From assembly GCF_010668805.1 (NCBI RefSeq), contig NZ_WUFT01000003.1:1-64000 (forward strand): a DNA stretch of 64,000 nt, in the 5' to 3' direction. Origin of the DNA: Rhizobium phaseoli (GTDB taxonomy: Bacteria > Pseudomonadota > Alphaproteobacteria > Rhizobiales > Rhizobiaceae). The position numbers were made by a program, and so were the translations under genes. Shown piece after piece: positions 28,055-38,100 of the stretch (the stretch's first letter is position 1; each line of letters starts with the position of its first letter). The notes under the pieces were generated by a model. The model ran no database searches, was not told the DNA's origin, and saw only the letters and a program-made list of their open reading frames with translations.

Positions 28055-28987
28055 ATGCCCTTAGCACCTCTCCATCTCGATACGCCCTTGGTTCAGACAG
28101 CACCTGGCTACAGCGCCAGCGGCAAACCGCTCTGGCTGAAGCTCGATGCGCTGCAGCCTTCCGGCAGCTTCAAGCTGCGCGGCGTCGGCAGGCTTTGCCA
28201 GTATGAGGTGGAAAATGGTGCGCACGAGATCTTCTGTGCGTCCGGCGGCAATGCCGGCATTGCCGCCGCCTATGCCGGCCGGGCGCTCGGTGTGCCGGTT
28301 ACCATCGTCGTGCCGGAGACGACGGCCGCCGATATCAGGCAGACGATTGCCGCAACCGGCGCGAAAGTGCTCGTTCATGGTTCGGTTTTCGACGAAACCA
28401 ATGCCCATGCGGTCCAACTCGCCCACAGCAGCAAGGCAACCTATGTACACCCCTTCGACCATCCGCTTCTGTGGGATGGCCATGCGACGCTGATCGACGA
28501 GGTGGTGGCGAAGGGTGCGAAATTCGATTGTGTCGTCACCAGCGTCGGCGGTGGTGGGCTGCTTGCCGGCATTGTCGAGGGGTTGAAGCGCAACGGGCTT
28601 TCCGATGTGCCGGTGATCGCCGTCGAAACCGAAGGGGCGGCCTCGCTAAACGCCAGCCTCGAAGCGAATGAGCGTATCACTCTTGCCGCCATAACCTCGA
28701 TTGCCACTTCGCTCGGCGCGCGGCAGGTGGCGCAGCATGTCTTCGATCTGCCGAAGCGGCATCCGATCGAAAGCGTTGTCGTTAGCGACGCCGATGCCGT
28801 CGCCGCCTGCCTGAAATTTGCCGATGCGCAGCGCATTCTGGTCGAGCCGGCCTGCGGTGCGGCACTTGCCGTTGCCGATGTGCATGCCGGGCTGCTTGCC
28901 CGCTTTAACAATCCGCTCATCGAAGTCTGCGGCGGCATCGGCGTGTCGCTCGAAAAGCTGAGGCTCTGGAAAGAGAAGTTTCTCTGA
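28055..28987 (+). CDS. PLP-dependent serine/threonine dehydratase
   Basis: About 310 residues of fold-type II PLP enzyme. The Schiff-base lysine is in PSGSFKLRG near residue 35, the phosphate/substrate loop in CASGGNAGIA, the PLP phosphate grip in SVGGGGLLAG, and the C-terminal EPACGAA. This matches serine dehydratase-type enzymes that turn serine or threonine into 2-oxoacids and ammonia. It lacks the ACT regulatory domain of biosynthetic IlvA, so it is the catabolic type. The start is uncertain: ATG at 28046 or 28055; no strong ribosome site is seen at either. Confidence 0.87.
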   Translation: MPLAPLHLDTPLVQTAPGYSASGKPLWLKLDALQPSGSFKLRGVGRLCQYEVENGAHEIFCASGGNAGIAAAYAGRALGVPVTIVVPETTAADIRQTIAATGAKVLVHGSVFDETNAHAVQLAHSSKATYVHPFDHPLLWDGHATLIDEVVAKGAKFDCVVTSVGGGGLLAGIVEGLKRNGLSDVPVIAVETEGAASLNASLEANERITLAAITSIATSLGARQVAQHVFDLPKRHPIESVVVSDADAVAACLKFADAQRILVEPACGAALAVADVHAGLLARFNNPLIEVCGGIGVSLEKLRLWKEKFL

Positions 28988-28999
28988 TCTGAGATCAAA

Positions 29000-29022
29000 G
29001 AAAAAGCCGGGCGATGCCCGGC
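29000..29022 (-). terminator. Intrinsic terminator after leuD
   Basis: GCCGGGC (29006-29012) and GCCCGGC (29016-29022) with AAAAA on the left, a U run on the minus strand. It also sits after the converging dehydratase. Confidence 0.75.
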
Positions 29023-29047
29023 TTGATCGATAATTTTTGGAGAGCAC

Positions 29048-29656
29048 TCAGGCCGCCCAAGGGTGCGAAGCGGCGTTCTTCTTTTCGAAGCTGTCGATCG
29101 CCCTGCCCTTTTCCAGGGTCAGGCCGATATCGTCGAGGCCGTTCAGCAGGCAGTGGCGCTTGAATTCGTCGAGATCGAACTTGATCAAGCCACCATCGGG
29201 GCCGGTGATCTCCAGGTTCTCAAGGTCGATGGACAGGATGGCATTGGAGCCGCGCGAGGCGTCGTCCATCAGCTTGTCGAGATTTTCCTGGCTGACCATG
29301 ATCGGCAGGATGCCGTTCTTGAAGCAGTTGTTGTAGAAAATGTCGGCGAAGCTGGTCGAGATGACGCAGCGGATGCCGAAATCGAGCAGAGCCCAGGGCG
29401 CGTGCTCGCGCGAGGAGCCGCAGCCGAAATTGTCGCCGGCGACCAGGATCTTGGCATCGCGGTAGGCCGGCTTGTTCAGCACGAAATCGGGGTTTTCGGA
29501 GCCGTCCTCGTTGTAACGGGCTTCGGCGAAAAGGCCGGTGCCGAGGCCGGTGCGCTTGATCGTCTTCAGATAATCCTTCGGGATGATCATGTCGGTGTCG
29601 ACGTTGACGACCGGCAAGGGCGCTGCAACGCCCGTGAGCTTCACGAATTTATCCAT
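29048..29656 (-). CDS. leuD: 3-isopropylmalate dehydratase small subunit
   Basis: A 202-residue small subunit of isopropylmalate isomerase. [14 protein letters not shown] near residue 20 and [20 protein letters not shown] near 75 are the family marks. With LeuC (outside this window) and its 4Fe-4S cluster it converts 2- to 3-isopropylmalate. GGAG lies 8 bases before the ATG. Confidence 0.96.
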   Translation of the reverse strand: MDKFVKLTGVAAPLPVVNVDTDMIIPKDYLKTIKRTGLGTGLFAEARYNEDGSENPDFVLNKPAYRDAKILVAGDNFGCGSSREHAPWALLDFGIRCVISTSFADIFYNNCFKNGILPIMVSQENLDKLMDDASRGSNAILSIDLENLEITGPDGGLIKFDLDEFKRHCLLNGLDDIGLTLEKGRAIDSFEKKNAASHPWAA

Positions 29657-29740
29657 GACCCATGCTCCATTTCAGCAAATCTACTTCCTGATTTTGCATC
29701 TAGTCCAGTTTTCCGCCGAAATGAAGGAGAATCTTTCTAA

Positions 29741-29869
29741 AGCGTGTCACGATCTTTCAGATCGCTTGTCACGCTTTAGGTCTTTGCTTCCCGCATGTCG
29801 TTTGCGGCAAAAGCGCTTAGCGCTTTGCCTGGCAAAACCGCTGCACACTTTTGCGCGACATGCTTTTAA
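29741..29869. repeat. Mosaic palindromic repeat
   Basis: AAAGCGTGTCACGATC and GATCGCTTGTCACGCTTT-like arms (29740-29780) form one hairpin. GCATGTCGTTTGCGGCAAAAGC to ACTTTTGCGCGACATGC (29795-29866) form a second, carrying ACCGCTGCACACTT as in the 16656 and 31978 elements, with an internal AAGCGCTTAGCGCTTTG insertion. It fills the gap between leuD and the VOC gene. Confidence 0.65.
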
Positions 29870-29917
29870 ATAGCGGCCACGCGACGTTCGCGGGGCCGGC
29901 CCTCTGCGTATGTGCCG

Positions 29918-30340
29918 TTACTTGGTCGGCGCGTTCAGGCCCCAGAGGACGCCGAACGGGTCGCGAAGCTGGCCGTAGCGGTCGCCCCAGAACATCAGTT
30001 CGATGGGCATGACGACCTCGGCACCGGCGGCGACCGCGCGCTCCCACCAGAAATCGATATCGTCGATAACCAGCTGGATGGCAAAGCCTTCATGGCCTTT
30101 GAAGGGATGGCCGTATTCGGGATAGGCATCCGACAGCATGAGGGAACTGCCGTTGATGTAGAGATGCACATGCATCGTCCGGCCGCTTTCGTCGACCGGC
30201 ACGATATAGGCTTCTTCGGCGCCGAAGGCTTTTTTGTAGAATTCCGCGGCTTTGATCGCGCCACCGACCGTCAGATAGGGAAGCAGGCCGTTCTTGACCG
30301 GCGGCATCTTGACCGGATTGTTTTCCGTCGTCGCATCCAT
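29918..30340 (-). CDS. VOC-family (glyoxalase/PhnB-like) protein
   Basis: A 140-residue protein with two beta-alpha-beta-beta-beta modules. LPYLTVGGAIKAAEFYKKAF at the start and the tail DRYGQLRDPFGVLWGL are the PhnB/YP_glyoxalase pattern. Members bind a metal or small molecule, and many have unknown substrates. GGAGG lies 6 bases before the chosen ATG; an upstream in-frame ATG (30391) is less likely. Confidence 0.85.
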   Translation of the reverse strand: MDATTENNPVKMPPVKNGLLPYLTVGGAIKAAEFYKKAFGAEEAYIVPVDESGRTMHVHLYINGSSLMLSDAYPEYGHPFKGHEGFAIQLVIDDIDFWWERAVAAGAEVVMPIELMFWGDRYGQLRDPFGVLWGLNAPTK

Positions 30341-30449
30341 GCTCGTCCTCCATTCGTTTTGAAACGCCGGCAGAATGCCCGGCTGCTTCAAAGACGTATG
30401 ATAGAAACATGATGCGACAGTGTCGGTCGGTTTTTTTAGCGTGAGCTGC

Positions 30450-30683
30450 TTAGAGATCGATGATCGTGCCGCGGCCGTCGTTCCAGATGCGCATCTCCGG
30501 CTTACCGTTATTTGCCTTGGCGCGGACCGGGGCGGGCTTCATCTTCATCGAAAGCGCGCGTCCGACCATAAGCACGGTCAGGATGCCGCCGACGGCAAGC
30601 GTCACCGAGAAGGTGAAAAGCAGCATGGCCACGAAAACGGTGGCGCCGGCGAGCATGAAGAAGATGGAGCGAATGTTCTGCAT
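30450..30683 (-). CDS. Small membrane protein, unknown
   Basis: A 77-residue protein not recognised by family. Residues 1-45 are strongly hydrophobic (one long or two short helices, FFMLAGATVFVAMLLFTFSV onward), followed by a basic cytoplasmic-like tail ending in EMRIWNDGRGTIIDL. The start at 30683 is chosen because the hydrophobic segment begins there behind GAAAGG. No partner is evident from the neighbours. Confidence 0.65.
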   Translation of the reverse strand: MQNIRSIFFMLAGATVFVAMLLFTFSVTLAVGGILTVLMVGRALSMKMKPAPVRAKANNGKPEMRIWNDGRGTIIDL

Positions 30684-30823
30684 GGGTTTGAGACCTTTCT
30701 TCGAAAAGGAATGTGGTCCTTCTCTTTCCTCTCTGCAAGGCAAGCATGGCTTTTTGTTGTTCTGCGGGTCGTTCCGGGGCGGGCTGCTTGCTTCGGCCTT
30801 CAAAGCTTGGCACTAATTCGGCC

Positions 30824-31729
30824 ATGAGCCGAAACCCCGCGACCCGCTCCGCCCGCCTGCGCCGTTCGGTGCTGAGCGTTCCCGCCATCAATCTGCGTGC
30901 CCTCGAAAAGACCCATGCGCTCGATTGCGATGCGGTGATCTTCGATCTCGAAGATTCCGTGGCGCCGGAAAAGAAGGGGCAAGCGCGGGAAAACCTGCGG
31001 CGCTTCTTTTCGGATCGGCCGCTCGAAAACAAGGAGCGGATCATCCGCATCAACAGCCTGGCATCGGATTTCGGCCCGGCCGACATGGAGCTGGTAACGG
31101 TGCTTGGTCCCGATGCCGTGCTGCTGCCGAAGGTCGACGAACCGAAGGATATCACTGATATCAGCGACCTTCTCTTCGAAGCGGATGCGCCGGACGATCT
31201 GCGCATCTGGGCGATGATCGAGACGCCGCGCGGCATCCTGAATGCAGCGGCGATTGCGGAAGCCGGGCGCACGATGGGCTCGCGGCTCGATTGCCTCGTC
31301 GTCGGGCTCAACGACTTGCGCAAGGAAACAGGCGTGCCGGCGCAGCCGGGGCGGACTTATCTCGTGCCGTGGCTGATGCAGGTCGTCCTGGCGGTCAGCG
31401 CTTACGGGCTCGATGCGATCGACAGCGTCTTCAACGATTTCAGGGACGAACAGGGGTTCGATGCCGAATGCCTGCAGGGCCGGGCCATGGGCTTTGCCGG
31501 CAAGATGCTGATCCACCCCATCCAGATCGAGCCTGCCAACCGCCATTTCGGCCCGGATCCGGCGGCGATTGCGGAAGCGGAGGCGATCATATCGGCCTTT
31601 GCCGACCCCGCTTCCGCTGGTTTGAACGTCATCAATTCCGGTGGGCGGATGATCGAGCGGCTGCATCTTGTCCAAGCCGAAGCTCTGGTTCATAAAGCTC
31701 GCCTGATTTCTGCAAGAAAGCCCGCCTGA
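30824..31729 (+). CDS. CoA ester lyase, HpcH/HpaI (CitE-like) family
   Basis: A 301-residue TIM-barrel protein. RRSVLSVPAINLRALEKT at the start, CDAVIFDLEDSVAPEKK with the metal-binding Glu-Asp, and WAMIETPRGILNA are the CitE-like pattern. Relatives cleave (3S)-malyl- or citramalyl-CoA, or hydrolyse malyl-CoA; the citrate lyase partners CitD/CitF are not nearby, so a stand-alone malyl/citramalyl-CoA enzyme is more likely. It overlaps the next gene by one base (TGATG). Confidence 0.85.
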   Translation: MSRNPATRSARLRRSVLSVPAINLRALEKTHALDCDAVIFDLEDSVAPEKKGQARENLRRFFSDRPLENKERIIRINSLASDFGPADMELVTVLGPDAVLLPKVDEPKDITDISDLLFEADAPDDLRIWAMIETPRGILNAAAIAEAGRTMGSRLDCLVVGLNDLRKETGVPAQPGRTYLVPWLMQVVLAVSAYGLDAIDSVFNDFRDEQGFDAECLQGRAMGFAGKMLIHPIQIEPANRHFGPDPAAIAEAEAIISAFADPASAGLNVINSGGRMIERLHLVQAEALVHKARLISARKPA

Positions 31730-31935
31730 TGAAACTCTACCGCTTCCTGACCGGTCCCGACGATGCTTCCTTCTGCCACAAGGTCACCGCCGCCCTCAAC
31801 AAGGGCTGGTCGCTGGAGGGCTCGCCGACCTATGCCTTCAATGCCGCGACCGGCGCGATGCAGTGCGGCCAGGCCGTCGTCAAGACTGTCGAAGGCAAGG
31901 ATTATCATCCGGAGATAAAGCTCTCCGAGCAATAA
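31729..31935 (+). CDS. DUF1737 protein
   Basis: A 68-residue protein, KLYRFLTGPDDASFCHKV to the end, matching DUF1737: a small alpha/beta domain of unknown function often encoded beside CitE-like genes. Its ATG overlaps the stop of the CoA ester lyase, so the two are co-translated. No catalytic residues can be named. Confidence 0.82.
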   Translation: MKLYRFLTGPDDASFCHKVTAALNKGWSLEGSPTYAFNAATGAMQCGQAVVKTVEGKDYHPEIKLSEQ

Positions 31936-31977
31936 CGTGTCCTGCCGGACGCGCGGTGTTTCAGCTCTTTGTTTTAT

Positions 31978-32122
31978 GCGTGTCGTTATCCCGGAACCGC
32001 TGCACACTTCCGGGCGACATGCATTACAGCGCCGCGCGTCTTATCAGACGCGGAAAGGACGCTGTAACAGTTTGAATCTACGCATCGTGCTATCCGAAAA
32101 TTCCGATTTTCGGGCCGATGCG
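31978..32122. repeat. Mosaic intergenic repeat, three units
   Basis: Unit 1 (31978-32022) is a close copy of the 16656 palindrome with CCCGGAACC / CTTCCGGG. Unit 2 (about 32026-32070) is ACAGCGCCGCGCGTCT with its partner AGACGCGG and GACGCTGT. Unit 3 (about 32083-32122) is a CGCATCG / CGATGCG hairpin around CCGAAAATTCCGATTTTCGG. Units 2 and 3 recur in order at 26518. It ends at the stop of the metallopeptidase gene. Confidence 0.75.
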
Positions 32123-32560
32123 CTAGCGATCGGCGGCTTCCTCGGCGCTTTCCTCGATCCGCTCCATATCATCGTCGCTCAGACCGAAATGGTGGCCGAT
32201 TTCGTGGATCAGGACGTGGGTGATGATGTCGCCGAGCGTCTCGTCATTCTCAGCCCAGTAATCGAGAATGGGGCGCCGGTAGAGGCGGATGCGGTTGGGC
32301 ATCTCGCCGGTTTCCACTGTGAAACGTTCGGAAATGCCCCTGCCCTCGAACAGACCAAGCAGATCGAAAGGGGTTTCCAGCGCCATGTCCTCGAACACGT
32401 CGTCATCGGGGAAATCTTCGATCTCGATCGTCAGGTTGGTGGTCAGCTGGCGGAATTCTTCCGGCAGATGGCTGTAGGCCTCCATGGCCAGCGACTCGAA
32501 GGCGCTGATCGTCGGCGCATGGCGGTCCCGCCAATCATCGCTCTGGTCTATGCGGGCCAT
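32123..32560 (-). CDS. Zincin-like metallopeptidase family protein
   Basis: A 145-residue protein. HEIGHHFGLSDDDMERIE near residue 118 is an HExxH zinc motif with an adjacent HF-GLSD, as in the small DUF1025-type metallopeptidase family. An acidic region (EDFPDDDVFED) precedes it. The family is widespread in alphaproteobacteria and its target is unknown. The ATG at 32560 is preceded by AAGGAAGG; longer in-frame starts are shadows. Confidence 0.85.
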   Translation of the reverse strand: MARIDQSDDWRDRHAPTISAFESLAMEAYSHLPEEFRQLTTNLTIEIEDFPDDDVFEDMALETPFDLLGLFEGRGISERFTVETGEMPNRIRLYRRPILDYWAENDETLGDIITHVLIHEIGHHFGLSDDDMERIEESAEEAADR

Positions 32561-32685
32561 GAATAATCCTTCCTTTGCGGGCCATATAGAACCTTTCTCG
32601 CCGATTTTCGAGTGCGGAATCAAAGGCAGGAATAAATTCATATAAAATGGCCGTTGACTCTTCATTAGCTCTCTGGGATCTATAA

Positions 32686-32700
32686 GAACATAACAGGAAC
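32686..32700 (+). promoter_or_regulatory. LexA box (SOS operator)
   Basis: GAAC, seven bases (ATAACAG), GAAC: the alphaproteobacterial LexA direct repeat (GTTC-N7-GTTC on the other strand), exact. It lies 20 bases before the imuA ATG, so LexA would block the promoter of the imuA-imuB-dnaE2 operon. Confidence 0.88.
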
Positions 32701-32720
32701 AAGACGGATTGGAGAACGCC

Positions 32721-33665
32721 ATGGCGCAGCACGCCCTGGCGCGCGAGCGGCTTTTTGCGCTCCGCGAAACCATCGCCAGACTGGAGGGGAAGCCGGCGCC
32801 GGCGCTTGCGGCGGCCGAGCGGGAAGCCCTGGCGGAAAGCGGCAAGACGCCCCGGAGACGCGTTCTGCCGCCGCTAACGTTTGGGGTGGAATGTCTTGAT
32901 GAGGCGCTGGAAGGCGGCCTGCCGCTCGATGCAATCACCGAATTCCGCTCGGTTCTGTCTCGCGATGCAGGTGCGGCCAGCGGGCTGGCAATGGCTGTCG
33001 CCGCGCGGCTGCAGAGCCAAGAAGCGGATGCCGGCAGGCTTTCGCCGTTCCTTTGGATCGGCGATGCTGTCGGCACGCTGGAGGCCGGTCGTCCCTATGC
33101 CCCCGGGCTTCTGGATTTCGGGCTGAGCCCGGAGCGGTTTCTCCATGCGGCGCCGCGCAAGCTGGAGGAGGCGCTCTGGCTGGTGGAGGCGGCGGTGGAA
33201 AGCGCTGCTTTCTCAGCCGTCATCTTCGAAGTGCGCGGCAATCCCGCCCATTTCGGCCTGACGGAAAGCCGCAGGCTCAGTCTTCGGGCGCGTGCTGCCC
33301 GCCGTCCGCTCTTTATTGTGCGCCAGGCCGGAGCGGAGGAGGCAAGCAGCGCGGCCTTCCGTCTGCATGTCGAACCGGCCCCGTCCGGTCTGCGGCCATT
33401 GCCGGATGGATCGAAGCTTTCCGGCAGCGTCGGCAATCCGATTTTCCGTCTCACGCTGGAGAAGAGCCGCAATCCGGCCCCGCTCTCCTTTTTTCTGGAG
33501 TGGAACCCCCATGAACGCGAATTTCTCCCTGTCGCCGAACCAAACCTCGTTCGTCCTCCAGGCGAACAGTCAGCGCATTCTGGCGCTCAGTTTCCCGCAT
33601 CTGCCAACGGACCGCATCGCTCGCAGGCGGTGGGGACTCTCCTGGCGTTCGAAAGGGCGTCCTGA
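32721..33665 (+). CDS. imuA: SOS mutagenesis protein ImuA
   Basis: A 314-residue RecA-like protein of the damage-induced mutagenesis cassette. FGVECLDEALEGGLPLDAITEF (about 52-75) corresponds to the RecA-type core region, though a canonical Walker A is not obvious. ImuA works with ImuB and DnaE2 in error-prone lesion bypass. GGAGAACGCC precedes the ATG; a TTG 12 bases upstream is in frame but less likely. The C-terminal 50 codons overlap imuB in another frame. Confidence 0.9.
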   Translation: MAQHALARERLFALRETIARLEGKPAPALAAAEREALAESGKTPRRRVLPPLTFGVECLDEALEGGLPLDAITEFRSVLSRDAGAASGLAMAVAARLQSQEADAGRLSPFLWIGDAVGTLEAGRPYAPGLLDFGLSPERFLHAAPRKLEEALWLVEAAVESAAFSAVIFEVRGNPAHFGLTESRRLSLRARAARRPLFIVRQAGAEEASSAAFRLHVEPAPSGLRPLPDGSKLSGSVGNPIFRLTLEKSRNPAPLSFFLEWNPHEREFLPVAEPNLVRPPGEQSAHSGAQFPASANGPHRSQAVGTLLAFERAS

Positions 33666-35127
33666 TACGCCGCCTATCGTCTGTTCCGGCAAGCTCAACA
33701 ATGCCATGCGGCTGACGGCCCTGGACGAGTTGGCCGAGAGGCTGGGCCTGAAAAAGGAGCAAGGTGTTGCCGAAGCGCGCGCCATGTACCCGATGCTCGA
33801 GGTCGCGGAAGAGGATCCGGCGGCCGACCGCCGGTTGCTGGAGGCCATTGCCGACTGGTGCGACCGCTATACGCCGCTGGTGGCGTTCGACGGCAAGGAC
33901 GGGCTGTTTCTCGACATTAGCGGCTGCGCCCATCTCTTCGGCGGAGAAAAGGCGCTTCTCAAGGATGTGCTGTCGCGGCTTTTTCATATGGGGTTCGATG
34001 CGCGCGGGGCGATCTCGTCGTCGTCAGGCCTTTCCTGGGCCGCGTCGCGCTTCGGGCAAGGCGGCGTGATCGAGGACGAGGAGACGGAGCATGTGCTGCT
34101 GCCCTTGCCGGTTGCGGCCTTGCGGCTGGAAGCACAGACCGTCGATGCCCTGAAGAAGCTCGGTCTGAAATATGTCGGCGACGTCATCGATGCACCGCGC
34201 GCGCCGCTGACCCGCCGGTTCGGCCCGGGGCTGCTTCTGCGTCTCGATCAGGCGCTGGGACGTGAAGAGGAGCCGGTCTCGCCCCGGCGTCCGGTTGCCA
34301 GCCTCTCGGCCGAAAGCCGCCTGATCGAGCCGATCGGGACGGAAGAACAGATCCTTGCCGTCACCAGGCAGGTCGCCGTGTCGCTGCAGCCGTCGCTGGA
34401 GGCGCGAGGCGCCGGCGGGCGGGTGTTCGAACTGGTGCTGTTCCGGGTCGACGGCAGGGTCTTTCGTATCTCCGTCGGCGCTTCGCAGCCGCTTCGCGAA
34501 CCAAAGTTCATTGCCGGGCTGTTTTCCGAGCGATTGCAGGCGGTTTATGACGATCTCGATGCCGGCTATGGTTTCGAAATCCTGCGGTTGAATGTGTTGC
34601 GACATGATCCCTTCAACGAGGCACAGGCCGATTTCGAGGGCGACCGACAGGGAGAAATCTCGCTTTCGGCCTTCGTCGATCGGGTCTCGGCCCGGCTTGG
34701 CGCGGATTGCCTGCAAAGTTTCCAGCTCCGCGAGAGCCATGTGCCGGAACGCGCCGTCATTACCGTTCCTGTGATGGATAGCCTTCCCAGGCGGAAGGCG
34801 GCGCAGGCGCAGGAAGTTCAACTTCCTTTCCGCCAAGAGCGCCCGTTACGGCTCTTCGCCACACCGGAGCCGGTCGAGATCATGCTTGCCGAAGTGCCCG
34901 ATGGCCCGCCGCAGGTTTTCCGCTGGCGGCGCATGCAGCATCAGGTGGCAAGAAGCGAAGGGCCGGAGCGGATTGCCATGGAGTGGTGGATCGACGGGGA
35001 TGACGCGGAGGCGCGTGATTATTTCCGCATCGAGGACGAGACGGGACATCGCTTCTGGATCTTCCGTCGCGGTTTCTACGGCCGGGAACTCGATCCCCGC
35101 TGGTTCATGCACGGTGTGTTTGCATGA
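33511..35127 (+). CDS. imuB: ImuB, Y-family polymerase-like protein
   Basis: A 538-residue Y-family homologue. [20 protein letters not shown] near residue 22 is the conserved ImuB opening, and the palm, thumb and little-finger regions follow. ImuB proteins are known to lack polymerase activity and act as the hub joining DnaE2, ImuA and the beta clamp; EVQLPF near residue 435 is a possible clamp motif. The first usable start lies 155 bases inside imuA, and no later ATG precedes the homology. It shares ATGA with dnaE2. Confidence 0.9.
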   Translation: MNANFSLSPNQTSFVLQANSQRILALSFPHLPTDRIARRRWGLSWRSKGRPDTPPIVCSGKLNNAMRLTALDELAERLGLKKEQGVAEARAMYPMLEVAEEDPAADRRLLEAIADWCDRYTPLVAFDGKDGLFLDISGCAHLFGGEKALLKDVLSRLFHMGFDARGAISSSSGLSWAASRFGQGGVIEDEETEHVLLPLPVAALRLEAQTVDALKKLGLKYVGDVIDAPRAPLTRRFGPGLLLRLDQALGREEEPVSPRRPVASLSAESRLIEPIGTEEQILAVTRQVAVSLQPSLEARGAGGRVFELVLFRVDGRVFRISVGASQPLREPKFIAGLFSERLQAVYDDLDAGYGFEILRLNVLRHDPFNEAQADFEGDRQGEISLSAFVDRVSARLGADCLQSFQLRESHVPERAVITVPVMDSLPRRKAAQAQEVQLPFRQERPLRLFATPEPVEIMLAEVPDGPPQVFRWRRMQHQVARSEGPERIAMEWWIDGDDAEARDYFRIEDETGHRFWIFRRGFYGRELDPRWFMHGVFA

Positions 35128-38100
35128 AAAGCGGGTCCGCATTTTTCGAGATCGGCGTGAGAACGAATTTTTCGTTTCTCGAAGGCGCCTCCAGTCCGGA
35201 AGAAATGGTCGTGCAGGCCGCTCATCTCCGGCTCGGCGGGCTCGGGATTGCGGATCGGAATTCGGTTGCCGGGGTGGTCAGGGCGCATGCGCAGGCGGCG
35301 CAGCTCGAGGAGAGATACAGGAACAGCGATGCGATTATGGCCGAAGCGGAGAAGCAAGGGAAAAAAGAAACGATTCTCGATCCCATCCGGGTTCAGCCGG
35401 GCGCCCGTCTCGTTTTTTCCGATAGCACGCCGGATATCCTCGCCTATCCACGCAACCGGCGCGGCTGGGCAAATCTCTGCCGTCTTCTCAGCGCCGGCAA
35501 TCTGAAGGAAGAAGCGGTCAAGGGGAGCTGCATCCTGACGGAAGCGGAGCTGATGGAATGGGGGGACGAGATGATGCTTGCACTTGTTCCCGATCGCACC
35601 CTTGTCGATCATCAGGAGGGCCAGTCGGCGCTGGAAGATTATCTGGAACGGTTTCGCAAACGGTTCCGCAAGGATTTTTTCATGGCGCTGGCGCCAGCCT
35701 ATGACGGCCGTGACAGGCAGGTCTTTGCGGTGCTTGCCATGCTTGCGGAACGCAATCGCGTGCCGCTGATTGCGACCAACCAGCCGCTATATCATCATCC
35801 TGAACGCCGGCCGCTTTCGGATGTGGTGATCGCAATCCGGGAGCATGTCCAGATAGCGCAAGCCGGATTTCTTCTGGCGCCGAATGCCGAGCGCTACCTC
35901 AAGGATTCACGTGAAATGGTCCGGATCTTCCGGGACTATCCTGGTGCGATCGAAAATAGCCAAGCCTTCTTCGGCAAGCTGACCTTTTCGCTGAAGGAGT
36001 TGGAGCATAATTATCCGCCTGAAAACGATCCCGGCGAAACGCCGCAACAGACGCTCGAGAGGCTGACGAGGGCGGGAGCCGCAAAGCGCTATCCCGAAGG
36101 TGTTCCGCCCAAGGTGGCGACGCAGATCGATTATGAGCTAAAACTCATCGGCGATAAGAACTATGCCTCCTACTTCCTGACGGTTCACAGGATCATCCAG
36201 CACGCCCGTTATGACCTCAAAGTCTTGTGCCAGGGGCGCGGATCGGCGGCAAATTCGGTCATCTGCTATTGCCTCGAAATTACGGAAGTCGATCCTCAGA
36301 AGAGCACGCTGCTCTTCGACCGCTTCATTTCGATGGATCGTGACGAACCGCCGGATATCGATGTCGATTTCGAGCATGATCGACGCGAAGAGGTGATCCA
36401 GTTCATCTACAGAACCTACAAGAGAGAACATGCCGGGCTGACGGCGGGAGTGACCACCTACCGCACCCGTTCGGCCGGCCGCGAGGTCGCCAAGGCCTTC
36501 GGCTTGTCTGAGGATGTCCAGTCGGCGATCAGCAGCCTCGTCTGGGGCTGGTCGGAGGATAATCTTTCCGAGAGGGATGCAAAGGCGGCCGGTCTCGATA
36601 TCAAGGATCCGGTCACCAGGAACGTGCTGAAGTATGCCTCCGAGCTTCTCGGCTTCCCCCGCCACCTCACCCAGCATGTCGGCGGTTTCGTCATTACCCG
36701 GGACCGGCTCGACGAGGTGGTGCCGATCATGAAAACGGCGATGCCCGATCGCTACATGATTGAATGGGACAAGGACGATCTCGACAACGTCAAGATCCTC
36801 AAGGTGGATGTGCTGGCGCTCGGCATGCTGACTTGCCTGCGGAAGGGTTTTTCGCTGCTTGCACTGCATTACGACGTGAAGAAGACGCTCGCAGATCTCG
36901 GCAACCGGGAGCATGGGGACGAAGGCAGGCCGGTTTACGAGATGATGGGCCGGGCCGATACGCTCGGCGTCTTCCAGATCGAGAGCCGGGCGCAGATGAG
37001 CATGCTGCCGCGCCTGAAGCCGAAGCTATTCTACGACCTCGTCATCGAGGTGGCGATCGTCCGGCCGGGACCGATCCAGGGCGATATGGTGCATCCCTAT
37101 CTGAAGCGTCGGGAGCAGCGGGCCAAGAATATCCCGCTCGAATATCCGAGCAAGGAGCTGGAAGCGGTTCTGGAAAGAACCCTCGGCGTGCCGCTGTTCC
37201 AGGAACAGGCGATGCAGATCGCCATCACCGCTGCAGGCTTCAAACCTGCGGAAGCCGACAAGCTTCGCAGAGCGATGGCGACATTCAAGCGAACCGGTAC
37301 GATCGGTAATTTCGAGAAGCGGTTCCTCGAGGGAATGACCTCAAAGGGTTATGCTCCGGAATTTGCACAGCAGTGTTTCAACCAGATCAAAGGTTTCGGT
37401 GAATATGGTTTCCCTGAAAGCCATGCCGCCTCCTTTGCGCTGCTCGTCTATGCCTCCTCATGGCTCAAGGCTTATTATCCCGACGTCTTCTGCGCGGCGA
37501 TGCTGAATTCCCAGCCCATGGGGTTTTATGCGCCGGCGCAGCTGGTGCGGGATGCACGCGAGCACGGGGTCAAAATCCTGCCGGTCGATATCAACGAATC
37601 CGACTGGGACTGCGATCTGGAAGAGGCCGCTTTCGATCCGGATGCCGTCGATTTCCGCCATCATGAGATGCGCGGGATCATCAAGGCCCGGCACGCGGTG
37701 CGGCTCGGCTTTCGGCAGATCAAGGGCGTTTCGGATAAAGAGATGGAGCTGCTCGTCAACAATCGAGGCAACGGCTACGGTTCCGTTCGGGATCTCTGGC
37801 TGCGGTCCGGCCTGCAGAAATCCGTCATCGAACGACTGGCGGATGCGGATGCATTCCAATCCCTCAAACTATCACGACGCGACGCGCTCTGGGCGGTGCG
37901 GGCGCTGGATGTGAAAAGCGCAGCCGAGGAGCTGCCGCTTTTCGAGCAGGCCCGTCATCTCGACCTCCAGATCGAGCCGGTAACGAAGCTGCCGGAAATG
38001 CTGCCGGGCGAGCAGGTCATCGAGGATTATCGTTATCTCTCGCTGTCGCTGAAGGCGCATCCGGTCTCCTTCCTGCGCGAGGAATTGCGGCATGCTGGCG

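Noticed and set aside
32561-33076. An N-terminal extension of the metallopeptidase up to 33076
   Set aside because: It is antisense to imuA and crosses the LexA box; a good ribosome site lies before 32560.
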